Of a stretch of 64,000 nucleotides of DNA, positions 52,747-61,693 are shown in pieces (position 1 is the first letter of the stretch; every line of letters begins with the position of its first letter). The stretch covers positions 124,001 through 188,000 of the forward strand of contig CANKVU010000002.1 of assembly GCA_947487205.1 (NCBI GenBank), in the 5' to 3' direction. The position numbers and the translations under genes are program-made. This DNA is from an uncultured Paracoccaceae bacterium (GTDB taxonomy: Bacteria > Pseudomonadota > Alphaproteobacteria > Rhodobacterales > Rhodobacteraceae). The notes beneath the pieces are model-generated. The model was not told where the DNA came from. It worked only from the letters and a program-made list of their open reading frames with translations, and made no database searches.

Positions 52747-53490
52747 CTAGCCTGCCTCCCCGCCCGCCGTCCCGCCCATCCCACCCGTCCCGACCAGCCC
52801 GCAGGCCGGGGCCGCGCCGCCGGGGGGGCGCAGGAACGGGCGGGCGATCCGCGCCCCCTCGCCCACATCGGCGGCGATCGCGGCGCGCAAAGCGTCCGCG
52901 TCGCGCGCGCGGAGCGCCGCCAGGATGTCGGCATGGCGGTCGAAGCTGCCCGGATCGCCCGCCGCCGCCACCGCGCGGCGCTGGAACGGGCCCAGCTGCA
53001 GCCAGACGCTCTCGATCATCGGCATCGCCGCCTGGTCGGGATTGACCTCCACCAGGGCGCGGTGGAAAGCGTGGTTCAGCGCCGTCAGCCGGTCCAGCTC
53101 GCCCGCCGCCGCGGCCGCCGCCATGCCCGCGTCGAGCGCCGCCATCCGGTCGGCCAGCCGGTCCGAGACATGCGGCAGGCTGCGCGTGGCGGCATGGCCC
53201 TCCAGCGCCACGCGCAGCGCCACCAGCTCCTCGAAGCGGCCCGCGCCCATGTCGGGGACCCGCAGGCGGCGCGTCTCCAGCACCTCGATCGCGTTCTCGG
53301 AATGGAGCCGGCGCACCGCCTCGCGCACCGGCGTCGGGCTCAGCCCGAAGGCCGCGGCGACCCCGCGCAGCGTCAGCGACGCGCCCGGCGGCAGCGCCCC
53401 GGTGATCAGCGCGTAACGCAGCCGCCCATAGGCGTATTCCTGGCCCGTCGCGCCGGCCGCGCGGTCGATCTCGGGCAGGTCGGGGTCCAT
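52747..53490 (-). CDS. GntR-family regulator (FadR/FCD-type) of the polyamine operon
   Basis: The 247-residue protein has the winged HTH (LTLRGVAAAFGLSPTPVREA at about 40-60) followed by an all-helical FCD domain (ELVALRVALEGHAA, LNHAFHRALVEVN, DRHADILAALRARD) with the His and Asp residues that usually bind a metal. ATG 53490 with GGAG seven bases upstream is preferred to a start 12 codons earlier. It diverges from the polyamine genes and is their likely repressor. A Gly-rich tail closes the protein. Confidence 0.9.
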   Translation of the reverse strand: MDPDLPEIDRAAGATGQEYAYGRLRYALITGALPPGASLTLRGVAAAFGLSPTPVREAVRRLHSENAIEVLETRRLRVPDMGAGRFEELVALRVALEGHAATRSLPHVSDRLADRMAALDAGMAAAAAAGELDRLTALNHAFHRALVEVNPDQAAMPMIESVWLQLGPFQRRAVAAAGDPGSFDRHADILAALRARDADALRAAIAADVGEGARIARPFLRPPGGAAPACGLVGTGGMGGTAGGEAG

Positions 53491-53524
53491 CCGCTCGCTC
53501 CGGCGCGGTGATTGACACGCCTTC

Positions 53525-53559
53525 ATACGAGTGTATCACATCTTTGCAAATGGTATCAC
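53525..53559. promoter_or_regulatory. Putative GntR operator: ATAC dyad and GTATCAC direct repeats
   Basis: ATAC-GAGT-GTAT (53525-53536) is an inverted repeat, and GTATCAC occurs at 53533-53539 and 53553-53559, exactly 20 bp apart, two helical turns. The site lies in an AT-rich window between the GntR-type and glutamine-synthetase-like genes, 17 bp before the latter's ATG. It is well placed to block transcription of both. Confidence 0.55.
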
Positions 53560-53575
53560 GCCCGGACGGACGCCC

Positions 53576-54928
53576 ATGGCCGACCTGACCCCGATCGACC
53601 GGCTGGCGGCCGACCACCCCGAGGTCGACGCCGTCTTCGCCTGCATCTGCGACCTGAACGGGGTGATGCGCGGCAAGCGCCTGCCGGCCGACCAGATCGA
53701 CAAGGTGCGGGCCGGCGGCCTCAGGATGCCGCTGTCGCTGCTCGGCATGGATATCTGGGGCGAGGACGTGGAGGGCTCGGACCTCGTCTTCGACACCGGC
53801 GACGCCGACGGGATCTGCGAGCATACCGGCCGCCCGCTCAGCCTCCTGAACTGGACCGCGCGGCCCACCGCCTTCGTCCAGCTCTGGACCCGGCAGGAGG
53901 ACGGGCGCCCGTTCCCGGGCGATCCGCGGCGGGCGCTGGCCGCGGCGGTGGAGCGCCTCGCGGCGATGGGCCTGACGCCGGTGGTCGCGACCGAGCTGGA
54001 ATTCTACATCGTCGATCCCGCCCGCGCCGCGCCCAAGCCGCCCTGCTCGCCCGTCACCGGCAAGCGGCTCGACAGCGACGGCGCGCTGTCGCTCGACGAG
54101 CTGCAGCATTTCGACGCCCTCCTGAACGAGATCTACGACGGCTGCCGCGCCCAGGACATCCCCGCCGACAGCGCCATCTCGGAGAACGGCGCCGGCCAGT
54201 TCGAGATCAACTTCGCCCATGCCGCCGACGCGCTGAAGGCCGCCGACGACGCGGTGCTCTTCAAGCGGCTGGTGCGGGGGCTGGCGCGCAAGCACGGCTT
54301 CGCCGCCACCTTCATGGCCAAGCCCTACGGCGACCGGGCCGGGTCGGGGATGCATGCCCATGTCTCGCTGATCGACGCGGAGGGGCGCAACGCCTTCGAC
54401 GGCGGCAACGCCGAGGGCACGCCGCTTCTGCGCCAGGCGGTCGCGGGCCTGCTCCGCACCATGCAGGAGAACGCGCTGGTCTTCGCCCCGCACGAGAACT
54501 CGTATCGCCGGCTCCTGCCCGGCGCCCATGCCCCCGCCGCCGTCGCCTGGGGCTACGAGAACCGCACCGTGGCGATCCGCATCCCCGGCGGCCCCTCCGC
54601 CGCACGGCGCATCGAGCACCGCGTCGCCGGCGCGGACGCCAATCCCTACCTGGTCCTCGCCTCGATCCTGGGCGGCATGGCGCTCGGGATCGAGCGGGGA
54701 TGGGAGCCGCCCGCGCCGGTGGCGGGCGACGCCTATTCGATGCGCCTCGACCGGCTGCCGCCCGACTGGGCCTCGGCCATCGACGCCTTCTCGGGGGGCG
54801 CCCATGTCCCGGCCATCTACGCCCCGCGGCTGGTGCGGATGTTCGAGCAGACCAAGCGCCAGGAGCTGCGCCGCTTCACCCGCCACGTCACCGATTTCGA
54901 ATACCATTCCTACCTGGAGGTGGTGTGA
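53576..54928 (+). CDS. Glutamine synthetase-like gamma-glutamylpolyamine synthetase (PuuA-type)
   Basis: The 450-residue glutamine synthetase family protein has VFACICDLNGVMRGKRLPA, typical of PuuA-like rather than GlnA enzymes; VVATELEFYIV and ENGAGQFEINFAHA supply metal ligands, and HAHVSLIDAEGRN and YRRLLPGAHAPAAVAWGYEN the active site. It should ligate glutamate to putrescine or another polyamine. The context (flavin oxidase next, then a polyamine ABC importer) supports this over ammonia assimilation. Its stop overlaps the next start (TGATG). Confidence 0.88.
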   Translation: MADLTPIDRLAADHPEVDAVFACICDLNGVMRGKRLPADQIDKVRAGGLRMPLSLLGMDIWGEDVEGSDLVFDTGDADGICEHTGRPLSLLNWTARPTAFVQLWTRQEDGRPFPGDPRRALAAAVERLAAMGLTPVVATELEFYIVDPARAAPKPPCSPVTGKRLDSDGALSLDELQHFDALLNEIYDGCRAQDIPADSAISENGAGQFEINFAHAADALKAADDAVLFKRLVRGLARKHGFAATFMAKPYGDRAGSGMHAHVSLIDAEGRNAFDGGNAEGTPLLRQAVAGLLRTMQENALVFAPHENSYRRLLPGAHAPAAVAWGYENRTVAIRIPGGPSAARRIEHRVAGADANPYLVLASILGGMALGIERGWEPPAPVAGDAYSMRLDRLPPDWASAIDAFSGGAHVPAIYAPRLVRMFEQTKRQELRRFTRHVTDFEYHSYLEVV

Positions 54929-56232
54929 TGCCCGCCGCCCCCTATCCCGGCACCGGCGACCACGTCGCCAGCTACTACGCCGCCACCGCCAATCCCGCCC
55001 CCGACCGCCCGCCGCTGGAAGGCGTCCACGAGGCCGATATCTGCGTCGTGGGCGCGGGGTTCTCGGGCCTGTCGACGGCGCTCGAACTGGCCGAGCGCGG
55101 CCACCGCGTCACCGTGATCGAGGGCGCGCGCGTGGGCTGGGGAGCGTCGGGGCGCAATGGCGGCCAGGTGGTCAACGGGCTGAACGCCGGGCTCGACACG
55201 TTCCGCCGCCGCTTCGGCGAGGGGGTCGCCCGCTTCGCCGCCGGGCTGATGCTCGAAGGCGGCGACATCATCCGCGACCGGGTGGCGCGCTACCGCATCG
55301 ATTGCGACCTGAAGGACGGCAACGTCTTCGCCGCGCTGACGGGGCGCCACCTGCGCGACCTGGAGGCGAAGCGCGCGCTCTGGGCCTCCTACGGGCTCGA
55401 CCACCTAGTGCCGCTGGACCGCGCCGGGATGCGCGACCACGCCGCCAGCGACCTCTATGCCGGGGGCCTCCTGGACCCGCGGGGCGGCCATCTCCACCCG
55501 CTGAACCTCGCCCTCGGCGAGGCCGCCGCATTGGAGGGCCTGGGCGGCGTCATCCACGAACGCTCCCCCGTCACCTCGGTCGACGCCGACGCCCCCCGCC
55601 CGGTGGTCCGCACCGAACGGGGCGAGGTCCGCGCCCGCACGCTGGTCCTGTGCGGCAACGCCTATCTGGGCGGCGCCGTGCCCGCGCTCGACCGGCGCGT
55701 CATGCCCGTCTCGACCCAGGTCATGGCGACGGAACCGCTGGGCGCCGAGCGCGCCCGCGCGCTGATGCCCGCCGGCACCTGCGTCGAGGACGTGCGCTAC
55801 ATCCTCGACTATTACCGCGTCTCGGCCGATCACCGGCTGCTGTTCGGCGGCGGCACCGTCTATGGCGGCAGCGATCCGCGCGACATCGCCGCCAAGCTGC
55901 GCCGCGCCATGGACCGGGTATTCCCGCAGCTGCGGGGCGTGGCGATCGAGCATGCCTGGTCGGGCAATTTCGCGCTCAGCTTCTCGCGCGTGCCGCAGAT
56001 GGGGCGCCTCGGGCCCGGCACCTATTTCGCCATGGGCTATTCCGGGCACGGCGTCACCGGCTCGCACCTCTTCGGGCGCATCCTGGCCGAGGCCATCGAC
56101 GGCGATCTGGGGCGGTTCGACACCTTCGCCGGCCTGCCCTGGCTGCCCTTCCCCGGGGGGCGCGCGCTCCGCGTCCCCTATTCCGTCCTGGGCTCCTGGT
56201 GGTACGGTCTGCGCGACCGCCTCGGGACCTGA
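54928..56232 (+). CDS. FAD-dependent gamma-glutamylputrescine oxidase-like enzyme (PuuB-type)
   Basis: The 434-residue DadA-fold flavoenzyme has the dinucleotide-binding ADICVVGAGFSGLSTALELA (about 31-50), the E of VTVIEGARVGWG, and GASGRNGGQVVNG, as in PuuB and related oxidases. C-terminal FAMGYSGHGVTGSHLFGRIL closes the FAD site. It oxidises the gamma-glutamyl-amine made by the upstream ligase to an aldehyde. No aldehyde dehydrogenase or PuuD-like hydrolase follows in this operon, so later steps must be encoded elsewhere. Confidence 0.9.
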   Translation: MPAAPYPGTGDHVASYYAATANPAPDRPPLEGVHEADICVVGAGFSGLSTALELAERGHRVTVIEGARVGWGASGRNGGQVVNGLNAGLDTFRRRFGEGVARFAAGLMLEGGDIIRDRVARYRIDCDLKDGNVFAALTGRHLRDLEAKRALWASYGLDHLVPLDRAGMRDHAASDLYAGGLLDPRGGHLHPLNLALGEAAALEGLGGVIHERSPVTSVDADAPRPVVRTERGEVRARTLVLCGNAYLGGAVPALDRRVMPVSTQVMATEPLGAERARALMPAGTCVEDVRYILDYYRVSADHRLLFGGGTVYGGSDPRDIAAKLRRAMDRVFPQLRGVAIEHAWSGNFALSFSRVPQMGRLGPGTYFAMGYSGHGVTGSHLFGRILAEAIDGDLGRFDTFAGLPWLPFPGGRALRVPYSVLGSWWYGLRDRLGT

Positions 56233-56251
56233 TTTCCTCATGGAGACCTGC

Positions 56252-57334
56252 ATGATCCGGACGTTCCCCGCCGCCCTGATGATCCTCGCCGTGCCCGCCG
56301 CGGCGGCCGCGCAGGGCAGCCTGAACTTCTACAACTGGTCGGATTACATCGCCGACGACACCCTCTCGGGCTTCGAGGCGGAGACGGGCATCGACGTGAA
56401 CTACGACGTGTTCGATTCCAACGAGGTGGTGGAGGCGCGGATGCTGACCGGCAGCACCGGCTACGACCTGGTGGTCCCGTCGCTCGAATTCATGGCCCGT
56501 CAGGCCCAGGCGGGGGTGTTCCAGCCGATCGACAAGAGCCAGATCCCCAATTACGACAACCTCGACCCGGAGATCCTGCGCATCGTCTCGGCCAACGACG
56601 AGGGCAACACCTATGGCGTGCCCTACATGATGTATTCGGTGGGCCCGGGCTACAACGTCGCGATGGTCGAGGAGCGTCTGCCCGATGCGGACATGGACAG
56701 CTGGTCGCTGGTCTTCGACCCCGACAACGCCGCGGCCCTGGCCGATTGCGGCATCGCCCTGCTCGACAGCCCGTCCGAGATCACCGCCGCGGCGCTGAAC
56801 TACCTGGGCCTCGATCCCACCTCCGAGGATGCGGGCGACCTGGAACAGGCGATGGAGCTCCTCCAGGGCATCCGCCCGCACATCCGCTACTTCCATTCCT
56901 CGCAATACATCAACGACCTGGCCAATGGCGACATCTGCCTGGCGGTGGGCTATTCGGGCGACATCCTGCAGGCCAAGGACCGCGCCGCCGAGGCCGGCCA
57001 GGGGGTCGAGATCCGCTACACCATCCCCGCCGAGGGCGCGCAGCTCGGCTTCGACATGATGGTGATCCCGGCCGACGCGCCGAACCCGGAGGCCGCGCAC
57101 CAGTTCATCAACTACTTCCTGCAACCGCAGGTGACGGCGGCGATCTCGGACGCGGTGTTCTACGCCAACGCCAACAAGGCCGCGACGGACCTGGTCTCGG
57201 ACGAGGTGCGGACCGATCCCGGCATCTACCCGCCCGAGGAGACGCTGGCCAAGATGTATTCCGCCAAGCCCCATTCGGCCCGCTACGACCGCTCGCTGAC
57301 CCGCGCCTGGACGGCGCTCAAGACCGGCCAGTAG
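56252..57334 (+). CDS. potF: Polyamine ABC transporter periplasmic binding protein (PotF/PotD-like)
   Basis: The 360-residue protein has a Sec signal ending AAAAAQ, then LNFYNWSDYIADDTLSGFEA, the hallmark start of PotF/PotD. Acidic and aromatic residues that cage polyamines are visible, including the SWSLVFDP region and FDMMVIPADAPNPEAAHQFI. ATG 56252 with TGGAGA five bases upstream is used; an in-frame ATG at 56240 is less well placed. It feeds the ABC permease encoded just downstream. Confidence 0.92.
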   Translation: MIRTFPAALMILAVPAAAAAQGSLNFYNWSDYIADDTLSGFEAETGIDVNYDVFDSNEVVEARMLTGSTGYDLVVPSLEFMARQAQAGVFQPIDKSQIPNYDNLDPEILRIVSANDEGNTYGVPYMMYSVGPGYNVAMVEERLPDADMDSWSLVFDPDNAAALADCGIALLDSPSEITAAALNYLGLDPTSEDAGDLEQAMELLQGIRPHIRYFHSSQYINDLANGDICLAVGYSGDILQAKDRAAEAGQGVEIRYTIPAEGAQLGFDMMVIPADAPNPEAAHQFINYFLQPQVTAAISDAVFYANANKAATDLVSDEVRTDPGIYPPEETLAKMYSAKPHSARYDRSLTRAWTALKTGQ

Positions 57335-57361
57335 GCGGCCTCCCCCGCGACGGAGAGCACC

Positions 57362-58456
57362 ATGCCCGAGGACGCGCCCTTCGTCCGGCTCGAGGGATTG
57401 ACCAAGCGCTTCGGCGGCTTCACCGCCGTCGAGGCGGTCGATCTCGAGATCCGCCGGGGGGAGCTCTTCTGCCTGCTGGGCGGGTCGGGCTGCGGCAAGT
57501 CCACGCTCCTGCGGATGCTCGCGGGGTTCGAGACGCCGAGCGCGGGGCGCATCCTGATCGAGGGCCGCGACATCGGCGCCGTGCCGCCCCATGCCCGCGA
57601 CACCAACATGATGTTCCAGTCCTACGCGCTCTTTCCCCACATGAGCGTCGAGCGGAACGTGGGCTACGGGCTGCGCCGCGCGGGCCTGCCCCGCCGCGAG
57701 ACCGCCGCCCGCGTGGCCGAGATGCTGGACCTGGTGCAGATGTCCCACCTGGCGCGGCGCCGGCCCGACAGCCTGTCGGGCGGCCAGCGCCAGCGGGTGG
57801 CGCTGGCCCGGGCGCTGGCGCGGCGGCCGAAGCTTCTGCTCCTCGACGAGCCGCTGGGCGCGCTCGACCGCAAGCTGCGCGAGGAGACGCAGCTCGAACT
57901 GGTCAAGATCCAGCAGGGCCTCGGCATCACCTTCGTCGTCGTCACCCACGACCAGGAAGAGGCGATGATCCTGGGCGACCGGCTGGGGATCATGCGCGAG
58001 GGCCGGATCGTCCAGGTGGGCACCCCGCACGAGATCTACGAATATCCCCGCTCCCGCTTCGTGGCCGATTTCATCGGCACGGTGAACCTGCTCGACGGCA
58101 CCATCGCCGAGGACGCGGCGACCCATGCCCGCATCGCCTGCCCCGAGGCGGGCATCGACATCGTGGTGGACCACGCCGTCACCGGCGCGCGCGGCGCGGC
58201 CGTCGCCGTCGCGCTCCGCCCCGAGAAGATCGCCATCTCCCGCGATCCCCTGCCCCACGACAACCGGGTGGCGGGGCGGGTGGCCGACATCGTCTACAAC
58301 GGCAACCTGTCGGTGTTCCACGTCACGCTCGACACCGGCCGCCGGCTGCGGGTCGCGCGCGCCAACGCGGTCCGGGCCGAGGACGCCCCCCTCGCCCCCG
58401 GCGACCGGGTGCATCTGGGCTGGAGCGGATCGGCCAGCGTCGTGGTCGCGCCATGA
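57362..58456 (+). CDS. potG: Polyamine ABC transporter ATPase (PotG/PotA-like)
   Basis: The 364-residue ATPase has Walker A GGSGCGKSTLL (about 40-50), the Q-loop MMFQSYALFPHMSV, signature LSGGQRQRVALARALA, Walker B LLLLDEPLGALD and the H-loop THDQEEA. The C-terminal TOBE/OB region (about 240-364) is normal for spermidine/putrescine importers. It overlaps the first permease by 4 bp. Confidence 0.94.
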   Translation: MPEDAPFVRLEGLTKRFGGFTAVEAVDLEIRRGELFCLLGGSGCGKSTLLRMLAGFETPSAGRILIEGRDIGAVPPHARDTNMMFQSYALFPHMSVERNVGYGLRRAGLPRRETAARVAEMLDLVQMSHLARRRPDSLSGGQRQRVALARALARRPKLLLLDEPLGALDRKLREETQLELVKIQQGLGITFVVVTHDQEEAMILGDRLGIMREGRIVQVGTPHEIYEYPRSRFVADFIGTVNLLDGTIAEDAATHARIACPEAGIDIVVDHAVTGARGAAVAVALRPEKIAISRDPLPHDNRVAGRVADIVYNGNLSVFHVTLDTGRRLRVARANAVRAEDAPLAPGDRVHLGWSGSASVVVAP

Positions 58457-59325
58457 GGCGGCTGGTGGCGCTGGTGCCGCTCGCGTGGCTGGGGCTGTTC
58501 TTCCTCGTGCCCTTCGCGGTGCTGCTCAAGATCTCGCTGTCCGAGCCCGCCATCGCGCAGCCGCCCTTCCTGCCGCTGACCGACTGGGCCGAGGGCGTGC
58601 TCACGATCACCCTCAACCTCGGCAATTACGTCTTCCTGGGGCAGGACCCGCTCTACCTTCTGTCCTATCTCAGCTCGGTGCGGATCGCGGCGGTCTCGAC
58701 GCTGATCACGCTCCTGATCGGCTACCCGATGGCCTATGCCATCGCCCGCGCCCGTCCCGCCCGGCGCACGCTCCTCTTGATGCTGGTGATCCTGCCGTTC
58801 TGGACCTCGTTCCTGCTGCGCGTCTATGCGTGGATCGGCATCCTCAAGGGCAACGGGATCGTCAACAATTTCCTGCTCTGGATCGGCGCGATCGACGCGC
58901 CGCTGGTGCTGATCCAGACCGATTTCGCGGTCTATCTGGGCATCGTCTACACCTACCTGCCGTTCATGATCCTGCCGCTCTACGCCACGCTGTCGCGCCT
59001 CGACGCGTCTTTGCTGGAGGCCGCGGCCGACCTGGGCGCGCGGCCCCTGACGACCTTCGCGACCGTCACGCTGCCGATGTCGTGGCCCGGCATCGTCGCG
59101 GGGTCGATGCTGGTCTTCATCCCCGCGGTGGGCGAATACGTGATCCCCGCGCTGCTGGGCGGGCCCGACACGCTGATGATCGGGTCGGTCCTGTGGAACG
59201 AGTTCTTCCTCAACCGCGACTGGCCGGTGGCCTCGGCGGTGGCGATCGTGATGGTGCTGGTGCTGGCGCTGCCGATCGCGCTGCTGCGCCGCGCCCAGGG
59301 CCGCGACGGGGACGCGGCGCCATGA
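58453..59325 (+). CDS. potH: Polyamine ABC transporter permease (PotH/PotB-like)
   Basis: The 290-residue inner-membrane protein has six membrane segments. The EAA loop contacting the ATPase reads EAAADLGARPLTTFATVTLP at about 185-205. The N-terminal VPLAWLGLFFLVPFAVLLKI and VGEYVIPALLGGPDTLMIG follow PotH/PotB. It is translationally coupled to both neighbours by ATGA overlaps. Confidence 0.93.
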   Translation: MRRLVALVPLAWLGLFFLVPFAVLLKISLSEPAIAQPPFLPLTDWAEGVLTITLNLGNYVFLGQDPLYLLSYLSSVRIAAVSTLITLLIGYPMAYAIARARPARRTLLLMLVILPFWTSFLLRVYAWIGILKGNGIVNNFLLWIGAIDAPLVLIQTDFAVYLGIVYTYLPFMILPLYATLSRLDASLLEAAADLGARPLTTFATVTLPMSWPGIVAGSMLVFIPAVGEYVIPALLGGPDTLMIGSVLWNEFFLNRDWPVASAVAIVMVLVLALPIALLRRAQGRDGDAAP

Positions 59326-60113
59326 AACGCGCGACCCCCCTCGCGATCGTCACCGCGGCGGGCTTCGCCTTCCTCTATGCGCCGATCCTCAGCCTGGTGA
59401 TCTACTCGTTCAACGACAGCCGGCTGGTCACGGTCTGGGGCGGCTTCTCCACCCGCTGGTACGGGGCGCTCCTGAACGACCGGCAGATCCTCGACGCCGC
59501 CTGGATCAGCCTCCAGGTCGGGGTCGCGGCGGCCACGCTCGCCACGGTGATCGGCACCCTCGCCGCCTATGCGCTGACGCGCCACGGCCGGTTCCGGGGC
59601 CGCACGCTGCTGGGCGGGATCGTCACCGCGCCGCTCGTCATGCCCGAGGTGATCGTCGGCCTGTCGCTCCTGCTTCTCTTCGTCGCGCTCGAGGACCTGG
59701 CGGGATGGCCGGCCGGGCGCGGCTTCACCACCCTCGTCATCGCCCACGCCACCTTCGGCGCGGCCTTCGCGGCGGTGGTGATCCAGGCGCGGATCGGATC
59801 GCTCGACCGCGCCATCGAGGAGGCGGCGCAGGATCTCGGCGCGCGGCCGCTGCGGGTCTTCGTCGACGTGACGCTGCCGGGCCTCGCGCCGGCGCTGGTC
59901 TCGGCCTGGCTCCTGGCCTTCACGCTGTCGCTCGACGACGTGGTGATCGCCTCCTTCGTCTCGGGGCCCGGCGCCTCGACCCTGCCGATGGTGATCTTCT
60001 CCAAGGTGCGGCTCGGCGTCAGCCCCGAAGTCAACGCGCTCGCGACGCTCGTCATCCTCGTGGTATCGCTGGCGATCGGCCTGGCCGCCTGGGCGACGGC
60101 GCGCCGCGGCTAG
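59322..60113 (+). CDS. potI: Polyamine ABC transporter permease (PotI/PotC-like)
   Basis: The 263-residue second permease also has six membrane segments. YAPILSLVIYSFNDSRLVTV opens it and EEAAQDLGARPLRVFVDVTL is the EAA loop. FTLSLDDVVIASFVSGPGAS is the PotI/PotC core motif. It closes the polyamine operon; 65 bp separate it from the di-haem protein gene. Confidence 0.93.
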   Translation: MKRATPLAIVTAAGFAFLYAPILSLVIYSFNDSRLVTVWGGFSTRWYGALLNDRQILDAAWISLQVGVAAATLATVIGTLAAYALTRHGRFRGRTLLGGIVTAPLVMPEVIVGLSLLLLFVALEDLAGWPAGRGFTTLVIAHATFGAAFAAVVIQARIGSLDRAIEEAAQDLGARPLRVFVDVTLPGLAPALVSAWLLAFTLSLDDVVIASFVSGPGASTLPMVIFSKVRLGVSPEVNALATLVILVVSLAIGLAAWATARRG

Positions 60114-60178
60114 GGGCGGTTGCGCGCGCCGGGGATCGGGCGCATAACCCGCACGGATACCCGACCGGATTTCTCGGA

Positions 60179-61693
60179 ATGCGCCGCCCCGCCCGCCTGC
60201 CGCTCTGCCTCGCCGCCGCGCTCCTCGCGGCCGGGGCGATGGCGGCGCGGAGCGAGGCGCCGGGGCGCGCCGACCTCTCGCCCGAGGACCGCGCCCGCGT
60301 CGCCGCCGTGACCGCGCCGCCCGCCGCCTTCGACGCGCCCGAGACGTTCGAGGCGATGCAGGGCGGCGCCGGCACCTCCACCGCGCGGCCCGACCGCGAC
60401 GCCTTCTCCCATCCGGCCGCGAACCTCTCCTTCGCCGAGGAGGAGCGGTTCAAGCTCGGCAACGCGCTCTTTCGCAAGCAATGGGTGGCGGCGCCCGCCT
60501 CCACCCGCGCCTCGGACGGGCTGGGGCCGCTCTACAACGCGCGGGCCTGCCAGAACTGCCACCTCAAGGACGGGCGCGGCCATCCCCCCGCCGCGGGCGA
60601 GCCGGCGGTGTCGATGCTGATCCGCCTCGCCCGGCCGCCGCGCGACGCCGACGAGGCGGAGCGGATCGCCTCCTTCCTCGCCCCCGCGATCCCCGACGAC
60701 ACCTATGGCGGGCAATTGCAGACCGCCGCGGTGCCGGGCCTGCCCCCCGAGGGGGACGTGGCGATCACCACCGAGGAGGTGCCGGTGACGCTGGACGACG
60801 GCACCGTGGTCCGCCTGCAAAAGCCCCATTACCGGGTGGAGAACCTGGGCTACGGGCCGCTCGACCCCGACGTGACGCTGTCGCCGCGCATCGCCAATCC
60901 GATGATCGGCATGGGCCTGATTCAGGCCATCCACCCCGACGACCTGATGGCCGACCCCGACGACGCCGACGGCGACGGGATCTCGGGGCGGATGGCGCTG
61001 GCCCGCGGCCATACCGACGCCCGGCCCTATCCCGGCCGCTTCGGCTGGAAGGCGCAATCGGGCAGCGTCCGCGAGCAGAGCGCCGAGGCCTTCGCCGGCG
61101 ATATCGGCATCTCCTCGCCCGACATCGCCGCGCCCCACGGCGATTGCACCGATGCCCAGCCCGCCTGCCTGGCGATGCCCGACGGCGTGCAGGACGATCT
61201 GGGCCGGGGGGAGGCGACGGCCCAGGTCATGGACCTCGTGACCTTCTACGCCGAGAACCTGGCCGTGCCCGCCCGCCGCGACGTGGACGATCCGAAGGTG
61301 CTGCGCGGCAAGGCGCTGTTCCACCGGGCCGGCTGCCCGGCCTGCCACACGCCGAAATTCGTCACCCGGCGCGACGCCGCGAATCCCGCCCATGCCTTCC
61401 AGCTGATCTGGCCGCATTCCGATTTCCTGCTCCACGACATGGGGCCGGGGCTGGCCGACGGGCAGCGGGTCGGGGTGGCGGGCGGCGCCGAATGGCGCAC
61501 CCAGCCGCTCTGGGGGATCGGGCTGACGGCGGCGGTGTCGGGGCGGACGCGGTTCCTCCACGATGGCCGCGCCCGCAACCTGGAGGAGGCGATCCTGTGG
61601 CATGGCGGCGAGGCGCAGGCCGCCCGCGACCGCTATGCCGGCCTCGACGCGGCCGATCGCGCCGCCCTGATCCGGTTCCTGGAGTCGCTATGA
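60179..61693 (+). CDS. DUF1111 di-haem cytochrome-like periplasmic oxidoreductase
   Basis: The 504-residue protein has a Sec signal (LPLCLAAALLAAGAMAARSE) and two c-type haem sites: CQNCH (C124, C127, H128) and CPACH (C386, C389, H390). GLGPLYNARACQNCH and RTQPLWGIGL are family landmarks. DUF1111 proteins are called thiol oxidoreductases in databases without strong proof, and commonly sit beside imelysins in iron-regulated loci. The start ATG 60179 lacks a clear ribosome site. It overlaps the imelysin gene by 4 bp. Confidence 0.9.
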   Translation: MRRPARLPLCLAAALLAAGAMAARSEAPGRADLSPEDRARVAAVTAPPAAFDAPETFEAMQGGAGTSTARPDRDAFSHPAANLSFAEEERFKLGNALFRKQWVAAPASTRASDGLGPLYNARACQNCHLKDGRGHPPAAGEPAVSMLIRLARPPRDADEAERIASFLAPAIPDDTYGGQLQTAAVPGLPPEGDVAITTEEVPVTLDDGTVVRLQKPHYRVENLGYGPLDPDVTLSPRIANPMIGMGLIQAIHPDDLMADPDDADGDGISGRMALARGHTDARPYPGRFGWKAQSGSVREQSAEAFAGDIGISSPDIAAPHGDCTDAQPACLAMPDGVQDDLGRGEATAQVMDLVTFYAENLAVPARRDVDDPKVLRGKALFHRAGCPACHTPKFVTRRDAANPAHAFQLIWPHSDFLLHDMGPGLADGQRVGVAGGAEWRTQPLWGIGLTAAVSGRTRFLHDGRARNLEEAILWHGGEAQAARDRYAGLDAADRAALIRFLESL

